A stretch of DNA of 64,000 nucleotides from Delphinapterus leucas (taxonomy: Eukaryota; Chordata; Mammalia; Artiodactyla; Monodontidae), in the NCBI RefSeq assembly GCF_002288925.2, contig NW_022097993.1, forward strand, positions 13,394,615 through 13,458,614, in the 5' to 3' direction. The position numbers were made by a program, and so were the translations under genes. Under the pieces are notes generated by a model. It searched no databases and was not told where the DNA came from. It saw only the letters and a program-made list of their open reading frames with translations. Below, one piece after another: positions 25,506 through 37,918 of the stretch (the first letter of the stretch is position 1; every line of letters starts with the position of its first letter).

Positions 25506-26401
25506 CAATATTACACTGAAATGGCTACATGAAATACATTTTAAGTTGCTGTAAAACAGTTGTAAAGGATATTGCCCATGTTTTTTACACAAATTTTTTT
25601 TAACAAATCTTTACATGATGATTTACAGTAGTATCAAGTTTAAGAAAATATTTTTCTACTCTCAAAAACTAGTACATTTGTTTCATTTTATAATTATGAG
25701 ATAGATATTATCATTTTTTCCTTATTTGGCAAGATTTCCAGAACCAAAAAAAAAAAAAGATTATTTGAGAGTGTTCACTCTTTTGTAAGGCAATGCAGCT
25801 ATATGTATCAAGAACCTTAAAATATATTTATGTTTTTCAGTTTCACAAATTTATATCTAGGGAATAAATATGTACACCTGTGAATACCAGCAAAAGACAC
25901 TCTATAAGATTTATAATGGTAGTATGAGTTATGATGAAATATAAATCCAAACTTTGAGGTGGATAAATATGAGAAGTTATGATAAAATACTGTTTTGCTA
26001 TTTTAAAAGGTTATCGTGAAAAATCATTAGACATTTCTCATGTATTAGCAGAAAAAATCATCACAAAACCTTTTAAGTAAAGCATAAACTCAACTAGGAA
26101 AGGAATATTGGTAGGAAAATAGTACAAAAGAAATATACAAAACTGTTCTGCAGAGGTTGTTTGTGAACTATGAGAGCAAAAGTTCTCTTCTTTCTACTTT
26201 GTCCTTTATTGAGATAAATTATTTTGAAAATGAGGGAATAACATTAATTAGATAAACTTAAAAAATTATTCCCAGGAAAACTAACAATTCCCTTTTGTCA
26301 TCTAGACACCATCCTCCTTATAATCTCTCCAGATTTCATTCTTGGGGTTTTGAGGATTTACTATTTGTACTTTGACTTAGCTTCCATCATCTCTACCACA
26401 C
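25506..26401. other. Unlabelled AT-rich region
   Basis: No coding frame and no named repeat is recognised. An A-run lies at about 25747-25758. Confidence 0.5.
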
Positions 26402-26626
26402 AAAAAAATGCCTTAGGGCTTCCCTGGTGGCGTGGTGGTTGAGAGTCCGCCTGCCGATGCAGGGGACACGGGTTCGTGCCCCTGTCCGGGAAGATCCCAC
26501 AAGCCGCGGAGCGGCTGGGCCCGTGAGTCATGGCCGCTGAGCCTGCACGTCCAGAGCCTGTGCTCCACAACGGGAGAGGCCACAACAGTGAGAGGCCTGC
26601 ATACCACAAAAAAAAAAAATGCCTTA
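26402..26626 (+). mobile_element. CHR-type tRNA-derived SINE with target-site duplications
   Basis: The SINE proper is at 26416-26612. It starts gggcttccctggtggcg, has an A-box-like region and a B-box-like 'gggttcgtgcc', and ends in an A tail. aaaaaaatgcctta flanks it at 26402-26415 and 26613-26626. It is the short (about 190-base) form typical of cetaceans. It is transcribed by Pol III when active and moves with L1 enzymes. Confidence 0.92.
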
Positions 26627-26691
26627 AAGGTAGATATTCCATCCTATGAATTCTCAGTGTATGGCATAATACTTGGCAAAAGTAGGCACTT

Positions 26692-26928
26692 AAGAATGTT
26701 TCTTGAGGGCTTCCCTGGTGACGCAGTGGTTGAGAGTCTGCCTGCCGATGCAGAGGACATGGGCTCATGCCCTGGTCTGGGAAGATCACACATGCCGCGG
26801 AGCGGCTGGGTCCATGAGCCATGGCCGCTGAGCCTCGCATCCAGAGCCTGTGCTCCACAACTGGAGAGGCCACAACAGTGAGAGACCAGCATACCACAGG
26901 AAAAAAAAAAAAAAAGAATGTTTCTTGA
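26692..26928 (+). mobile_element. CHR-type SINE with target-site duplications
   Basis: The SINE proper is at 26707-26913. aagaatgtttcttga at 26692-26706 is repeated exactly at 26914-26928. It has the same orientation as its neighbour 95 bases upstream, but a different target site, so it is an independent insertion and not a tandem duplication. Confidence 0.93.
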
Positions 26929-27059
26929 AAGAAAAAAACGTGAGTCTACATGGTTGAGATTTTTGTTTATCTTTTTTCATGATTCTGACATTTTATTTTA
27001 TTAATACCACTTATGTATATCAGAACTCAAGTTCTTTTGGGAAAAATAATGGATATAAC

Positions 27060-27266
27060 ATTTTTTTTTTTTGGTGGTACGTGGGCCTCTCACTGTTGCG
27101 GCCTCTCTCACTGCGGAGCACAGGTTCCGGATACGCAGGCTCAGCAGCCATGGCTCACGGGCCCAGCCGCTCCACGGCATGTGGGATCCTCCCGGACCAG
27201 GGCACAAACCCGTGTTCCCTGCATTGACAGGCAGACTCTCAACCACTGCGCCATCAGGGAAGCCCC
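27060..27266 (-). mobile_element. CHR-type SINE
   Basis: Reverse orientation: it starts with a T tract and 'ggtacgtgggcctctcactg' and ends 'catcagggaagccc'. It lies about 150 bases from the plus-strand copy at 26707-26913. Target-site duplications are not clear. Confidence 0.9.
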
Positions 27267-27822
27267 AGAACTTTTCATTTTTAGTGTACATTTTTATGGA
27301 TGATAGATCCTAAGACTAGAGACTAACCCTCCCAACTTTGATAAACTATAGTAGTTTTCTACATTTTTCTCCTCAAATAGATTGGGGTGTCTTGGCAGAA
27401 AGACATGTCTTATTCATCATTCATTTTCTTTACCCAAGGTCTTGGCACAGTTTCTGGCACAAAGCAAGCACTTACAATGGTAGCAAGATTGATCTCTGGA
27501 ATGAATAGATGCTCTGAGAAGAAATGAATTCAATTCACCTCTTAAAAAAATAATATTTTATTTATATTTTATATATGTAAGTAACTATAAAAATGCAAAG
27601 AAAAAATGGACTATCCTTCCAATGTATAGATAAGTCCTGATAAAATAAAAATAATAATCTAACTTTGTTAGAAAATTCTAATAGCAAAGAAAGAGAATGA
27701 TTCTTCCTTTCCACCTTTATGTCTCCAATGATAACAAACTGTTAACAATTTTTTGTAATTTCTAATAGGAAAATATCCATATGCTAAAATGCGAATAACG
27801 TTACCTTCCTTTACACAAATAT
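27267..27822. other. Unlabelled region, no gene seen
   Basis: Unique-looking, AT-rich sequence without recognised features. Confidence 0.5.
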
Positions 27823-27823
27823 T

Positions 27824-27984
27824 AGTGTACACCAGAATCACTTGGAAAGGTGGTTGAAACATAGACTGCTGGGCCTGATGCCCAGGGTTTCTGATTCAGT
27901 ACATTTGGGGTGGTACCTGGAATTTGCATTTCCCAGGTGATGCAGATGTTGATGGCCCAGGGATCATGCTTTGAGAACCACTAA
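27824..27984 (-). mobile_element. MER5A-like hAT-Charlie MITE
   Basis: The minus strand starts 'agtggttctcaaagcatgatcc', then 'catcaacatctgcatcacct', 'gaaatgcaaattcc'-like and 'actgaatcagaaaccctgg', and ends near 'cagaatcac'-like sequence complemented at 27831. This motif order is that of MER5-type non-autonomous elements shared by placental mammals. Confidence 0.8.
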
Positions 27985-29385
27985 TTAACACATTTTAATT
28001 TACCAAAGATAATAAAATGCACACTGTCTTGACCTTCACTTATTTACTCATAGTGTATCATTTAAACCCAACACAGAGGTGTCCAGAGTTTGGAAAAAAA
28101 AGAATGTTTAAGGAAACAGGAGAAAATTATGACTGAAAGGCTTGTAGGGCCTGAAACTGGGAAAAATGTTCAATAAAATATAAAGCATATTTAAATTACA
28201 TTGTAGAATGTATGTCAAATTTTTTCTTTTTCCTCTGGACTTGTTTCTTTTAGGAGCTGCCATTTTTATGTCTTTCTCATCTCTCTTTTAGATTTCTGTA
28301 CTGTGAAATATTGAGCATGCTTGCTTTTACAGGGAAGGTTGTGCTCTCTTTCAGAATAAGTATACTAATTTAAAGGATCAGCAAACAGACAGCTGCAACT
28401 TCTCATTAACATTAAAGAAGAGAAATTAGTTCGATCCTATGATTCCTGTTTTTAGCTCTGTATTTTTCCATGATTAAGAAAACCCTGAACTTATTCATAT
28501 AACAACCACTGTCCTCATTACTTAAAGTTTTGGAGCTTCCTGTAGCATTCTCTGTTCATATGGGTAACATATTTGATAACGGACTTGTGCCATATGATTG
28601 AAAGAAGTATTTAGCAAAATTTGGTGAACAAACAATTTAAAGCTAGCTTACTTTTATCTTTAAGATTACACAATATCATCTTTAGAAATTGTTAATCATG
28701 CGGCTGACTACATTTGAAGAAGATTACAACTTGGCAGGGCCTGTGAAATGAGTTTAGAAGGACTATGTAAATGTGATGAAATTTGGAAGCTTGATAGTAT
28801 TCCCATAAGAGGGGTTGAAAATTAAATTAATTTTCAACTCTACTGAGAGGCCTTAGGCTGAAAAGATGAAAAAGAAGAAAGCCAACATTTTCATGAATAA
28901 GCCTACCTCAGGAGAAAAAGTAAGGGCCAAGGGGAGATTTACTCACCTAGCATATCAATATTTTTTATATACAGTAATTAAAATGTTATGAATGCAACAA
29001 TTGCTATAACAATGTGTCAACAATTAATAGGTTCCTTAGATGTTAAGGTAATTTTTTTGTTACTTTTGATCTGTGAAAGCTTGCTATAATTTCAACAATC
29101 TTATATAATCAACTTAAATTAAAATCTTGGTTATGCTAATAAATTACCATTACTTTACTTGCAGGTCATTGAGTGATTACATTTTAGTGTCAGCAAAATT
29201 CTCCAAGTTTTCCAAAAGCTACATCCCACATCAAGGTATGATTTTAGTGTGGTAAAAAAATATATCTTAAATGCAATGATACAAGTAATATTTTAATGTC
29301 CAATTTTCTCTTGTTAAAGCCTTAGCTTATTTGGAATATGCTGAGACATTTTATAAATGTTAGCAAGAATTTATTCCTTTTAATA
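27985..29385. other. Unlabelled AT-rich region
   Basis: No coding frame or named repeat is supported. Confidence 0.5.
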
Positions 29386-29396
29386 ATGGTAGAAAG
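29386..29396. repeat. Target-site duplication, left copy, of L1-C
   Basis: atggtagaaag occurs here and again at 36674-36684, just after the L1-C poly-A region. Confidence 0.85.
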
Positions 29397-31348
29397 AGGA
29401 GACTTTCAAGATGGCAGAGAAGTAAGATGTAGAGGTCACCTTCCCCCCAACAAATACATCAGAAATACATCTACATGTGGAACAACTCCTACAGAACACT
29501 TACTGAATGCTGGCAGAAGACCTCAGACTTCCCAAAAGGCAAGAAAATACACACACACCTGAGTAGGGCAAAAGAAAAAAGACAAAACAGAGACAAAAGA
29601 ATAAGGATGGGACCTGCACCTCTGGGAGGGAGCTGTGAAGGAGGAAATGTTTCCACACACTAGGAAGCCCCTTCGTGGGCAGAGACTAAGGGTGGCAGAG
29701 GGGGAAGCTTCGGAGCCACGGAGGAGAGCACAGCCACTGGGGTGCAGAGGGCAAAGCGGAGAGATTCCTGCACAGATTGTCAGTGCCGACCAGCACTCAC
29801 CATCCTGAGAGGCTTGTTTGCTCACTCTCTGGGGAGGGTGGGGGCTGAGAGCTGAGATTCAGACTTCGGAGATCAGACCACAGGGAGAGGACTGGGGTTG
29901 GCTGCATGAAGACAGCCTGAAGGGGGCTAGGGCACCACAGCTAGCCGGGAGGGAATCTGGGAAAAGGTCTGGACCTGCAGTAGAGGCAAGAGACCATTGT
30001 TTAAGGGTGCATGAGGAGAGAGGATTCAGAGCACCATCTAAATGAGCTCCAGACATGAGCATGAGCCACGGCTATCATCTCAGACCCCGGAGATGGGCTA
30101 CTGCACCACCACTGCCATCAAGAATCCTGTATGAAAGCAGAGGTCACTACCCACACCCCCTTGGGAGCCTGTGCAGCCCGCCACTGCTAGGCTCTTGTGA
30201 TCCAGGGCCAACTGCTCCAGGAGAACACATGGCATGGCTCAGGCTGTTACAATGTCACACCAGCCTCTGCTGCTGCAGGCAAGCCCTGCATTCCAATTAT
30301 GACTACAATATCCCTCTCTCTCCCTGGCCTCAGTGAGCAAGAGAGCCCTAATCAGCCGCTACTTTAACCCACACTTTCTGGGCAGGAACAGATGCCTGAA
30401 GGTGACCTTTGTGCAGAGGCGGGACCAAATCCAAAGCTGAACCCCAGGAGCTGTGTGAACAAAGAAGAGAAATGGAAATCTTCCAGCAGCCTCAGGAGCA
30501 GCGGATTAAATCACTGCGGTCAGCTTGATATACCCTGCATCTGTGGAATACCTGAATAGACAATGAATGTTCCCCAAATTGAGGTGATGGACTTTGGGAA
30601 TAAATGTAGATTTGGCATTTGCTTTCTGCATTTGATTTGTTTTTGGTTTTATGTTTATCTTAGTTTACATTTTAGTGCTTGTTTTCATTGGTGGGTTTGT
30701 TTATTGGCTTGGTTGCTTTCTTCCTTTTTTTTCTCTTTTTTTGTGACTGTGTGTGTATATTTATTTGTGTGATTTTTGTCTGTTTACCTCTTGTTTTGAG
30801 GTTCTGTCTGTTCGTTTTTTTCTATTTTCTTCCTTTACTTCTCTGTTGTGTGGCTGACAGGGTCTTGGTGTTCCGACCGATTCTGGGCCTGAGCCTCTGA
30901 GGTGGGAGAGCTGAATCAAGGATATTAGACCATCAGAGGTTTCCTGGCACCATGTAATATTAATTGGTGAGAGCTCTTCCAAAAATCTCCATCTCACTAC
31001 TAAGACCCAAGTCCACCCAATGGCCAGCAAGCTCCAGTGCTGGATGTCCCATGCCAAACAACTAGCAAGACAGGAACACTACCCCACCCATTAGCAAAGA
31101 AACTGCCTAAAATCATACTAAGTTCACAGACACCCCAAAACACATGGCCAGACATGACACTGCCCACCAGAAAGACATGATCCAGCTCCACCCACCAGAA
31201 AAGAGGCACCAGTCCCCTTCACCAGAAAGCCTTCACAAGTCACTGAACAAACCTCACCAACTGGGTTCAGACCCCAGAAATAACAGGAACTACGAACCTG
31301 CAGCCTGCAAAAAGGAAACTCCAAACACAGTAAGTAAAATAAAATGAG
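29397..31348 (+). promoter_or_regulatory. L1-C 5' UTR
   Basis: It begins aggagactttcaagatggca, and the caagatggc box at 29407-29415 matches the YY1 site position of L1 promoters. A GC-rich part (to about 30540) is followed by a T-rich part (30600-30850) and an A/C-rich leader. A splice-donor-like ttg|gtgag lies at 30964-30971, which is close to where L1-A lost the following sequence. Confidence 0.75.
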
Positions 31349-32443
31349 ATGACAGAGAAATATGCAGCAGATGAAGGAGCAAGGGGAAAACCCATCAGAC
31401 CAAACAAATGAGGAGGAAATAAGCAGTCTACCTGAAAAAGACTTTAGAATGATGATAGTAAAGATGATCCAAAATCTTGGAAACAGAAAGGAGAAAACTC
31501 AAGATACATTTAACAATGACATAGAAGAACTAAAGTGCAAACAAACAATGATGAACAACATAATAAATGAAATTAAAAATACCCTAGAAGGAATCAATAG
31601 CAGAATAACTGAGGCAGAAGAATGGATAAGTGACCTGGAAGGTAGAATAGTGGAAATAACTGCCACAGAGCAAAATAAAGAAAAAACAATGAAAAGAATT
31701 GAGACAGTCACAGAGACTTCTGGGACAACGTTAAATGAACCAACATTCAAATGACAGGAGTTCCAGGAAAAGAAAAGAGAAAAAGAAACTGTCTGAGGAA
31801 ATATTTGAAGAGATTATAGTCGAAAACATCACTAACATGGAAAAGGAAATAGTCAGTCAAGTCCAGGAAGTGCAGAGTCCCATAGAGGATAAATCCAAGG
31901 AGAGACACACCAAGACACATATTAATCCAACTATCAAAAATTAAATACCAAAAAAAAAAAAATTAGGGCATCTGTGGTGGCAGAGTGGTTGAGATTCTGC
32001 CTGCTGATGCAGGGGACATGGGTTCGTGCCCCAGTACAGGAAGATCCCACATGATGTAGAGCAGCTGGGCCTGTGAGCCATGGCCACTGAGCCTGCGAAT
32101 CCAGAGCCTGTGCTCTGCAACGGGAGAGGCCACAACAGTGAGAGGTCCGTGTACCGAAAAAAAAAAATTAAAAGCAGCAAGGGAAAAGTAACAAATAATA
32201 TACAAAGGAAGCCCCATAAGGTTAACAGCTGAACTTTCAGCAAAAACTCTGCAAGCCAGAAGGGAGTGGCAGGACATATTTAAAGTGATGAAAGGGAAAA
32301 ACCTAAAACCAAGATTACTCTACACAGCAAGGATTTCATTCAGATTTGACAGAGAATTTAAAACCTTTACAGACGAGCAAAAGTTAATAGAATTCAGCAC
32401 CACCGAACCAGCTTTACAACAAATGCTAAAGGAATTTCTCTAA
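31349..32443 (+). pseudogene. L1-C ORF1 relic
   Basis: ORF1 encodes the trimeric RNA-binding chaperone of L1. A start codon at 31349 is followed after about 20 codons by a frame change. The coiled-coil segment is readable at 31362-31754 (FNNDIEELK, ITEAEEWISDLEGRIVEI). Another frameshift leads to EIFEEIIVENI near 31800. After the SINE insertion the C-terminal domain continues (TLQARREWQDIFKVMKG near 32250-32300, then LLYTAR) to a stop at 32441-32443. Some residues of the RNA-recognition part may be lost at the SINE site. Confidence 0.85.
31957..32172 (+). mobile_element. CHR-type SINE inside L1-C ORF1
   Basis: It starts 'gggcatctgtggtggc' at about 31966, which is more diverged than other copies. 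It has 'gggttcgtgcccc' and ends 'ccgtgtaccg' plus an A tail near 32168. A-rich aaaaaaatta flanks it on both sides, which suggests a short target-site duplication in an A-rich ORF1 stretch. Confidence 0.85.
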
Positions 32444-32500
32444 GTGGGAAACGGAAGAGAAGGAAAAAACCACATAAATGAACCCAAAACAATTCATAAA

Positions 32501-35500
32501 ATGGTAATAGGAACATACAGATTGCTAATTACCTTAAATGTAAATGGATTAAATGCTCCAACCAAAAGACACAGACTGGCTGAATGGATACAAGAGCAAA
32601 ACAATATATATGCTGTCTACAAGAGACCCAAGTCAGACCTAGGGACATATATAGACTGAAAGTGAGGGGGTGGAAATAGATATTCCATGCAAATGGAAAT
32701 CAAAAGAAAGCTGGAGTAGCAATACTCATAAAAGACAAAATAGACTTTAAAATAAAGACTATTATAAGAGAGAAAGAAGGACACTACATAATGATCAGGA
32801 GATCAATGCAAGAAGAAGATATAACTATTGTAAATATTTATGCACTGAACATAGGAGCTCTTCAATACCTAAGGCAAATGCCAACAGCCATAAAAGGCAA
32901 AATAGACAGTAACACAATAATACTAGGGGACTTTAACACCCCAATTTCACCAATGGACAGATCAACCAAAATGAAAATAAATAAGGAAACACAAGCTTTA
33001 AATGACACATTAACAAGATGGACTTAATTAATAGTTATAGGACATTCATCCAAAAACAACACAATACACATTTTCTCAAGTGCTCATGGAACATTCTCCA
33101 GGATAAGTCATATCTTGGGTCACAAATCAAGCCTTGATAAATTTAAGAAAATTGAAATTGTGTCAAATATCTTTTCCAACCACAACACTATGAGACTAGA
33201 TATCAATTACAGGAAAAAAAAACTGTAAAAATTACAAACACTTGGAAGCTAAACAATACACTACTAAATAACCAAGAGATCGCTGAAGAAATCAAAGAGG
33301 AAATCAAAAAATACCTAGATACAAATGGCAACGAAAACACGATGACCCAAAAACTATGGGATGCAGGAGAAGCATTTCTAAGAGGGAAACTTATAGCAAT
33401 ATAATCCTTCCTCGAGAAATAAGAAAAATCTCAAATAAACAACCTAACCTTACACCTAAAACAATTAGAGAAAGGAGAACAAAAAGCCCCCAAAGTTAGC
33501 AGAAGGAAAAAAATCATAAAGATCAGATTGGGAGTAAGTGAAAAAGAAATGAAGAAAACAATAGCAAAGATCAATAAAACTAAAAGCTTGTTCTTTGAGA
33601 AGATAAAGAAAATTGATAAACCATTAGCCAGAATCATCAAGAAAAAAGGGAGAAGACTCAAATCAATAGAATTAGAAATGAAAAAGGAGAGGAAACAACT
33701 GACAATGCAGAAATAAAAAAGGGTCATGAGAGAGTACTACAAGCAACTGTAAGCCAATAAATTGGACAACTGGAAGAAACTGACAAATTCTTTAAAAAGT
33801 ACAACCTTCCAAGACTGAACCAGGAAGAAATAGAAAATATGAACAAACCAATCAAAAGTACTGAAATTGAAACTGTGATTAAAAATCTTCCAACAAATAA
33901 AAGCCCCGGACCACATGGCTTCACAGCTGAATTCTATCAAACATTTAGAGAAGAGCTAACACCTATCCTTCTCAAACTCTTCAAAAATATAGCAGAGGGA
34001 GGAAAACACCCAAACTTATTCTACGAGACCACCAATCACTCTGACATCAAAAGCAGAAAAAGATGTCAAAAAAAAGAAAACTACAGGCCAATATCACGGA
34101 TGAATATAGATGCAAAAATCCTCAACAAGATACTAGAAAACAGTATCTAACAGCACATTAAAAGGATCATACACCATGATCAAGTGGGGTTTATCCCAGG
34201 AATGCAAGGATCCTTCAGTATACACAAATCAATCAATGTGATACACCGTATTTACCAATTGAAGGATAAAAACCATATGATCATCAGAATAGATGCAGAA
34301 AAATCTTTTGACAAAATTCAACACCCATTTAGGATTAAAACCCTCCAGAAAGTGGGTATAGAAGGAACCCACCTCAACATAATAAAGGCCATATATGACA
34401 AACCCACAGCCAACATCATTCTCAATGGTGAAAAACTGAAACATTTCCTCTAAGATCAGGAACAAGACAAGGGTGCCCACTCTTACCACTATTATTCAAC
34501 ATAGTTTTGGAAGTTTTAGTCATGGCATTAAGAGAAGAATGTGAAATAAAAGGAATCAAAAACAGAAAAGAAGTAAAACTGTCACTTATGCAGATGACAT
34601 GATACTATACTTAGAGAATCCTAAAGATGCTACCAGAAAACTACTAGAGCTAATCAATGAATTTGGTAAAGTAGCAGGATACAAAATTAATGCACAGAAA
34701 TCTCTTGTATTCCTATACACTAACAATGAAATATCTGAAAGAAAAATTAAGGAAACACTTCCATTTACCACTGCAACAAAAAGAGTAAAATACCTGGGAA
34801 TAAACTTACCTAAGGAGACAAAAGACCTGTATGCAGAAACATATGACACTGATGAAAGAAATTAAAGATGATACAAACAGATGGAGAGATATACCAAATT
34901 CTTGGATTGGAAGAATCAACATTGTGAAAATGACTATACTACTTAAAGCAATCTACATACTCAGTGCAATCCTTATGAAATTACCCATGGCATTCTTCAC
35001 AGAACTAGAACAAAACATTTCACAATTTTTATGGAAACACAAAAGTCCCTGAATAGACAAAGCAATCTTGAGAATGAAAAATGGAGCTGGAGGAATTAGG
35101 CTCCCTGACTTCACACTATACTACAAAGCTACTGTAATCAAGACAGTATGGTACTGGCACAAAAACAGAAATATAGATCAATGGAACAGGATAGAAAGTC
35201 CAGTGATAAAGCCATGCACATATGGTCACCTTATCTTTGACAAAGGAGGCAAGAATATAAAATGGAGAAAATACAGCCTCTTCAATAAGTGGTGTTGGGA
35301 AAACTGGACAGCTACACAAAAAAAGAATGAAATTAGAACACTCTCTAACACCATACAGAAAAATAAACTCAAAATGGATTAAAGACCTAAATGTAAGGCC
35401 AGACACTGTAAAACTCTTTGAGGAAAACAGGCTGAACACTCTATGACATAAATCATAACAAGGTCCTTTTTGACCCACTTTTTAAAGTAATGGACATAAA

Positions 35501-36307
35501 ACAAAGATAAACAAATGGGACCTAATGAAATATAAAAGCTTTAGCACAGCAAAGTAAACCATAAACAAGAAAAAAAGGCAACCCTCAAAATGGGAGAAAA
35601 TATTTGCTATTGAAGAAACTGACAAAAAATTAATCTCCAAAACGTACAAGCAGCTCATGCAGCTCAATATCAAAAAAACAAACAACCAAATCTAAAAACG
35701 GGTGGAAGACCTAAACAGACATTTCTCCAAAGAGATATATAGATTGCCAAAAAAACACATGAACGCATGCTCAATATCACTAATCATGAGAGAAATGCAA
35801 ATCAAAATCACAATGAAGTATCACTTCACTCTGGTTAGAATGGGTATCATTAGAAAATCTGCAAATCACAAATGCTGGAGAGGGTGTGGAGAAAAGGGAA
35901 CCCTCTTGCACTGTTGGTGGGAATGTAAATTGATACAGCCACTATGAAGAACAGCATGAAGGTTCCTTAAAAAACTAAAAATAGAACTACCATAAGACCC
36001 AGCAATCCAACTACTGTGAATATACGGTGAGAAAACCACAATTCAAAACAGACATGTACCACCAATGTTCATTGCAGCCGTATATACAATAACCAGGATA
36101 TGGAATCAACCTAAATGTCTATTGACAGATGAATGGATAAAGAAGATGTGGCACATATATACAGTGGAATATTATTCAGCCATAAAAGGAAACGAAATTG
36201 AGCTATTTGTAGTGAGGTGGATGGACCTAGAGTCTGTCATACAGAGTGAAGTAAGTCAGAAAGAGAAAAACAAATACCCTACACTAACACATATATATGG
36301 AATCTAG
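32501..36307 (+). pseudogene. L1-C ORF2 relic
   Basis: The start codon at 32501 leads into LNVNGLNAPTKRHRLAEW of the endonuclease. GDFNTP (about 32930) is kept, but the later IDH site reads RISH (about 33100), so a catalytic Asp is gone. The reverse transcriptase is readable at 33839-34453 (LPTNKSPGPHGFTAEFY, then [10 protein letters not shown]). A one-base deletion falls right at the polymerase ADD box (about 34585-34598). The C-terminal Cys region ([19 protein letters not shown]) lies near 35870-35930, and the end HIYGI plus stop is at 36293-36307. Confidence 0.88.
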
Positions 36308-36673
36308 AAAAAGAAAAACTCTGAAGAAACTAGGGGCAGGACAGGAATAAAGACACAGATGTAGCAAATGGACCTGAGGGCCTGGGGAGTGTGGAGAGTA
36401 AGCTGGGACAAAGTGAGAGAGTGGCATGGACATATATACACTACCAAATGTAAAATAGATGACTAGTGGGAAGCAGCTGCATCTCACAGGGAGATCAGCT
36501 CGGTGCTTTGTGTCCAACTAGAGGGGTGGGATAGGGAGGGTGGGAGTGAGACACAAGAGGGTGGGGACATGGGGATATATGTATACATATAGCTGATTCA
36601 CTTTCCCATACAGCAGAAACTAACACAACAATGTAAAGCAGTTATACTCTAATAAAGATGTAAACAAAAAATT

Positions 36674-36684
36674 ATGGTAGAAAG
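36674..36684. repeat. Target-site duplication, right copy, of L1-C
   Basis: atggtagaaag, identical to 29386-29396. Confidence 0.85.
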
Positions 36685-36711
36685 GAAAAAAATATAAAAC
36701 TTATGTACACA

Positions 36712-36967
36712 TGCAATAGGATTTATTTATTTATTATTTATTTATTTTTTAATTTTTTTTTTGTGGTACGTGTGTCTCTCACTGTTGTGGCCTCTCCCAT
36801 TACGGAGCACAGGCTCCGGACACGCAGGCTCAGCGGCCATGGCTCACGGGCCCAGCCGCTCCGTGGCATGTGGGATCTTCCCGGACCGGGGCACGAACCC
36901 GTGTCCCCAACATCAGCAGGTGGACTCTCAACCACTGCACCACCATAGAAGCCCTGCAATAGGATTT
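36712..36967 (-). mobile_element. CHR-type SINE with target-site duplications
   Basis: The SINE proper is at 36725-36954 including a long T/A-rich tail. tgcaataggattt occurs at 36712-36724 and 36955-36967. It inserted only about 28 bases downstream of the right L1-C target duplication. Confidence 0.92.
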
Positions 36968-37918
36968 TTGTGTATTAAAATTAGAGACAAAGAGTGAAGA
37001 TAGCAAGTATTTATGATATCAACAAAAATGTGAATATATTTTTCCGAATTTTACACTTTTTTTGATATATAAAAATTGGTCTAAAGAAACCAGTTGGGAT
37101 CTCATGATAAAGAATCTCAAAGAAGCCTCAAATTTTGTCAGTTAACTTCAGATATTCTTTATAGTCTAAAGTCTGACGTTTATAGGCAATGAATCCTATT
37201 TTTACTGCCAGAGGAAGAATAGACTGTCCTTTATGAATGAATCCTTGTTAATCAAAATCAAAACATAAACAAGAGGTCCAAGTTATTCATTTAAAATGAG
37301 TATTAAAACTGATATGTAGAACTTGACAATCTTGGTTGCCATAAACAGTGAATTCTCTGCCTGTAGGCATTGGAAAAAATATTATAATCAAAGTTTGGGC
37401 ATTAGCATGGATCAAGGGTGATTCCAATACTTGATGACATGAAGCAATGCCAAATGTATTCATTTCCTTAATAGCTCTTGTGCCGTCTTATAAAACTATC
37501 TTTATTGAACCTCGTGTCACCTAGACCTCATTCTTGTTCCTGACTGACATACCTCAAGCTCCTTTCTTCACATTATCTGAGGACTCTGGCCTCTGGCTTA
37601 AAAACTTTCTCTCCACCATCAATTCCACTATCTTCCTGGACAACTTTAGAATGTGTGGGATAATATACATCCACACCTTAACTTTAGTCCACTGTGACTT
37701 TCTGAACCCAGCAGACTCCTTACCTCCAGTGTCACTACATTGTTTCGTTAACCAGAGCCAAAATATCTATGGAAGTTCTGAGATCTAAATGCTTATAGCC
37801 CAATTTTCTTTTAGCCACAGTACTCTACACTTCCAGAACTTTTACTCTATTACTCACAGTCTAACTTTTCTCCAATCTCAACTGGACTTCAACCATTTAC
37901 TAGAAGTTTCTCCCCAAT
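36968..37918. other. Unlabelled region, pyrimidine-rich from 37.49 kb
   Basis: No gene is supported. The C/T-rich strand gives several medium-length open frames (for example 37534-37788) without domains. It may belong to one old repeat together with 38210-39500, but I cannot identify it. Confidence 0.4.

Larger units (their letters stand above)
29397..36673 (+). mobile_element. LINE-1 (L1-C), nearly full length
   Basis: The 5' UTR is at 29397-31348, the ORF1 relic at 31349-32443, the ORF2 relic at 32501-36307, and the 3' UTR with A-rich end at 36308-36673. It is flanked by exact 11-base duplications (29386-29396 and 36674-36684). A CHR SINE is inserted in ORF1 at about 31966-32167. The layout and the family-specific leader match L1-A, but most CpGs have decayed and both frames carry frameshifts and stops. 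It is the reference copy in this window for reading the other L1 fragments. Confidence 0.93.

Noticed and set aside
26416..26500. tRNA gene (A box and B box present)
   Set aside because: The boxes belong to a tRNA-derived SINE. No intact cloverleaf with an anticodon stem was supported, and the copy has an A tail and target-site duplications.
26361..26897. 178-codon minus-strand frame with internal repetition
   Set aside because: It is translated from two CHR SINEs in antisense. The repeated peptide reflects the repeated SINE.
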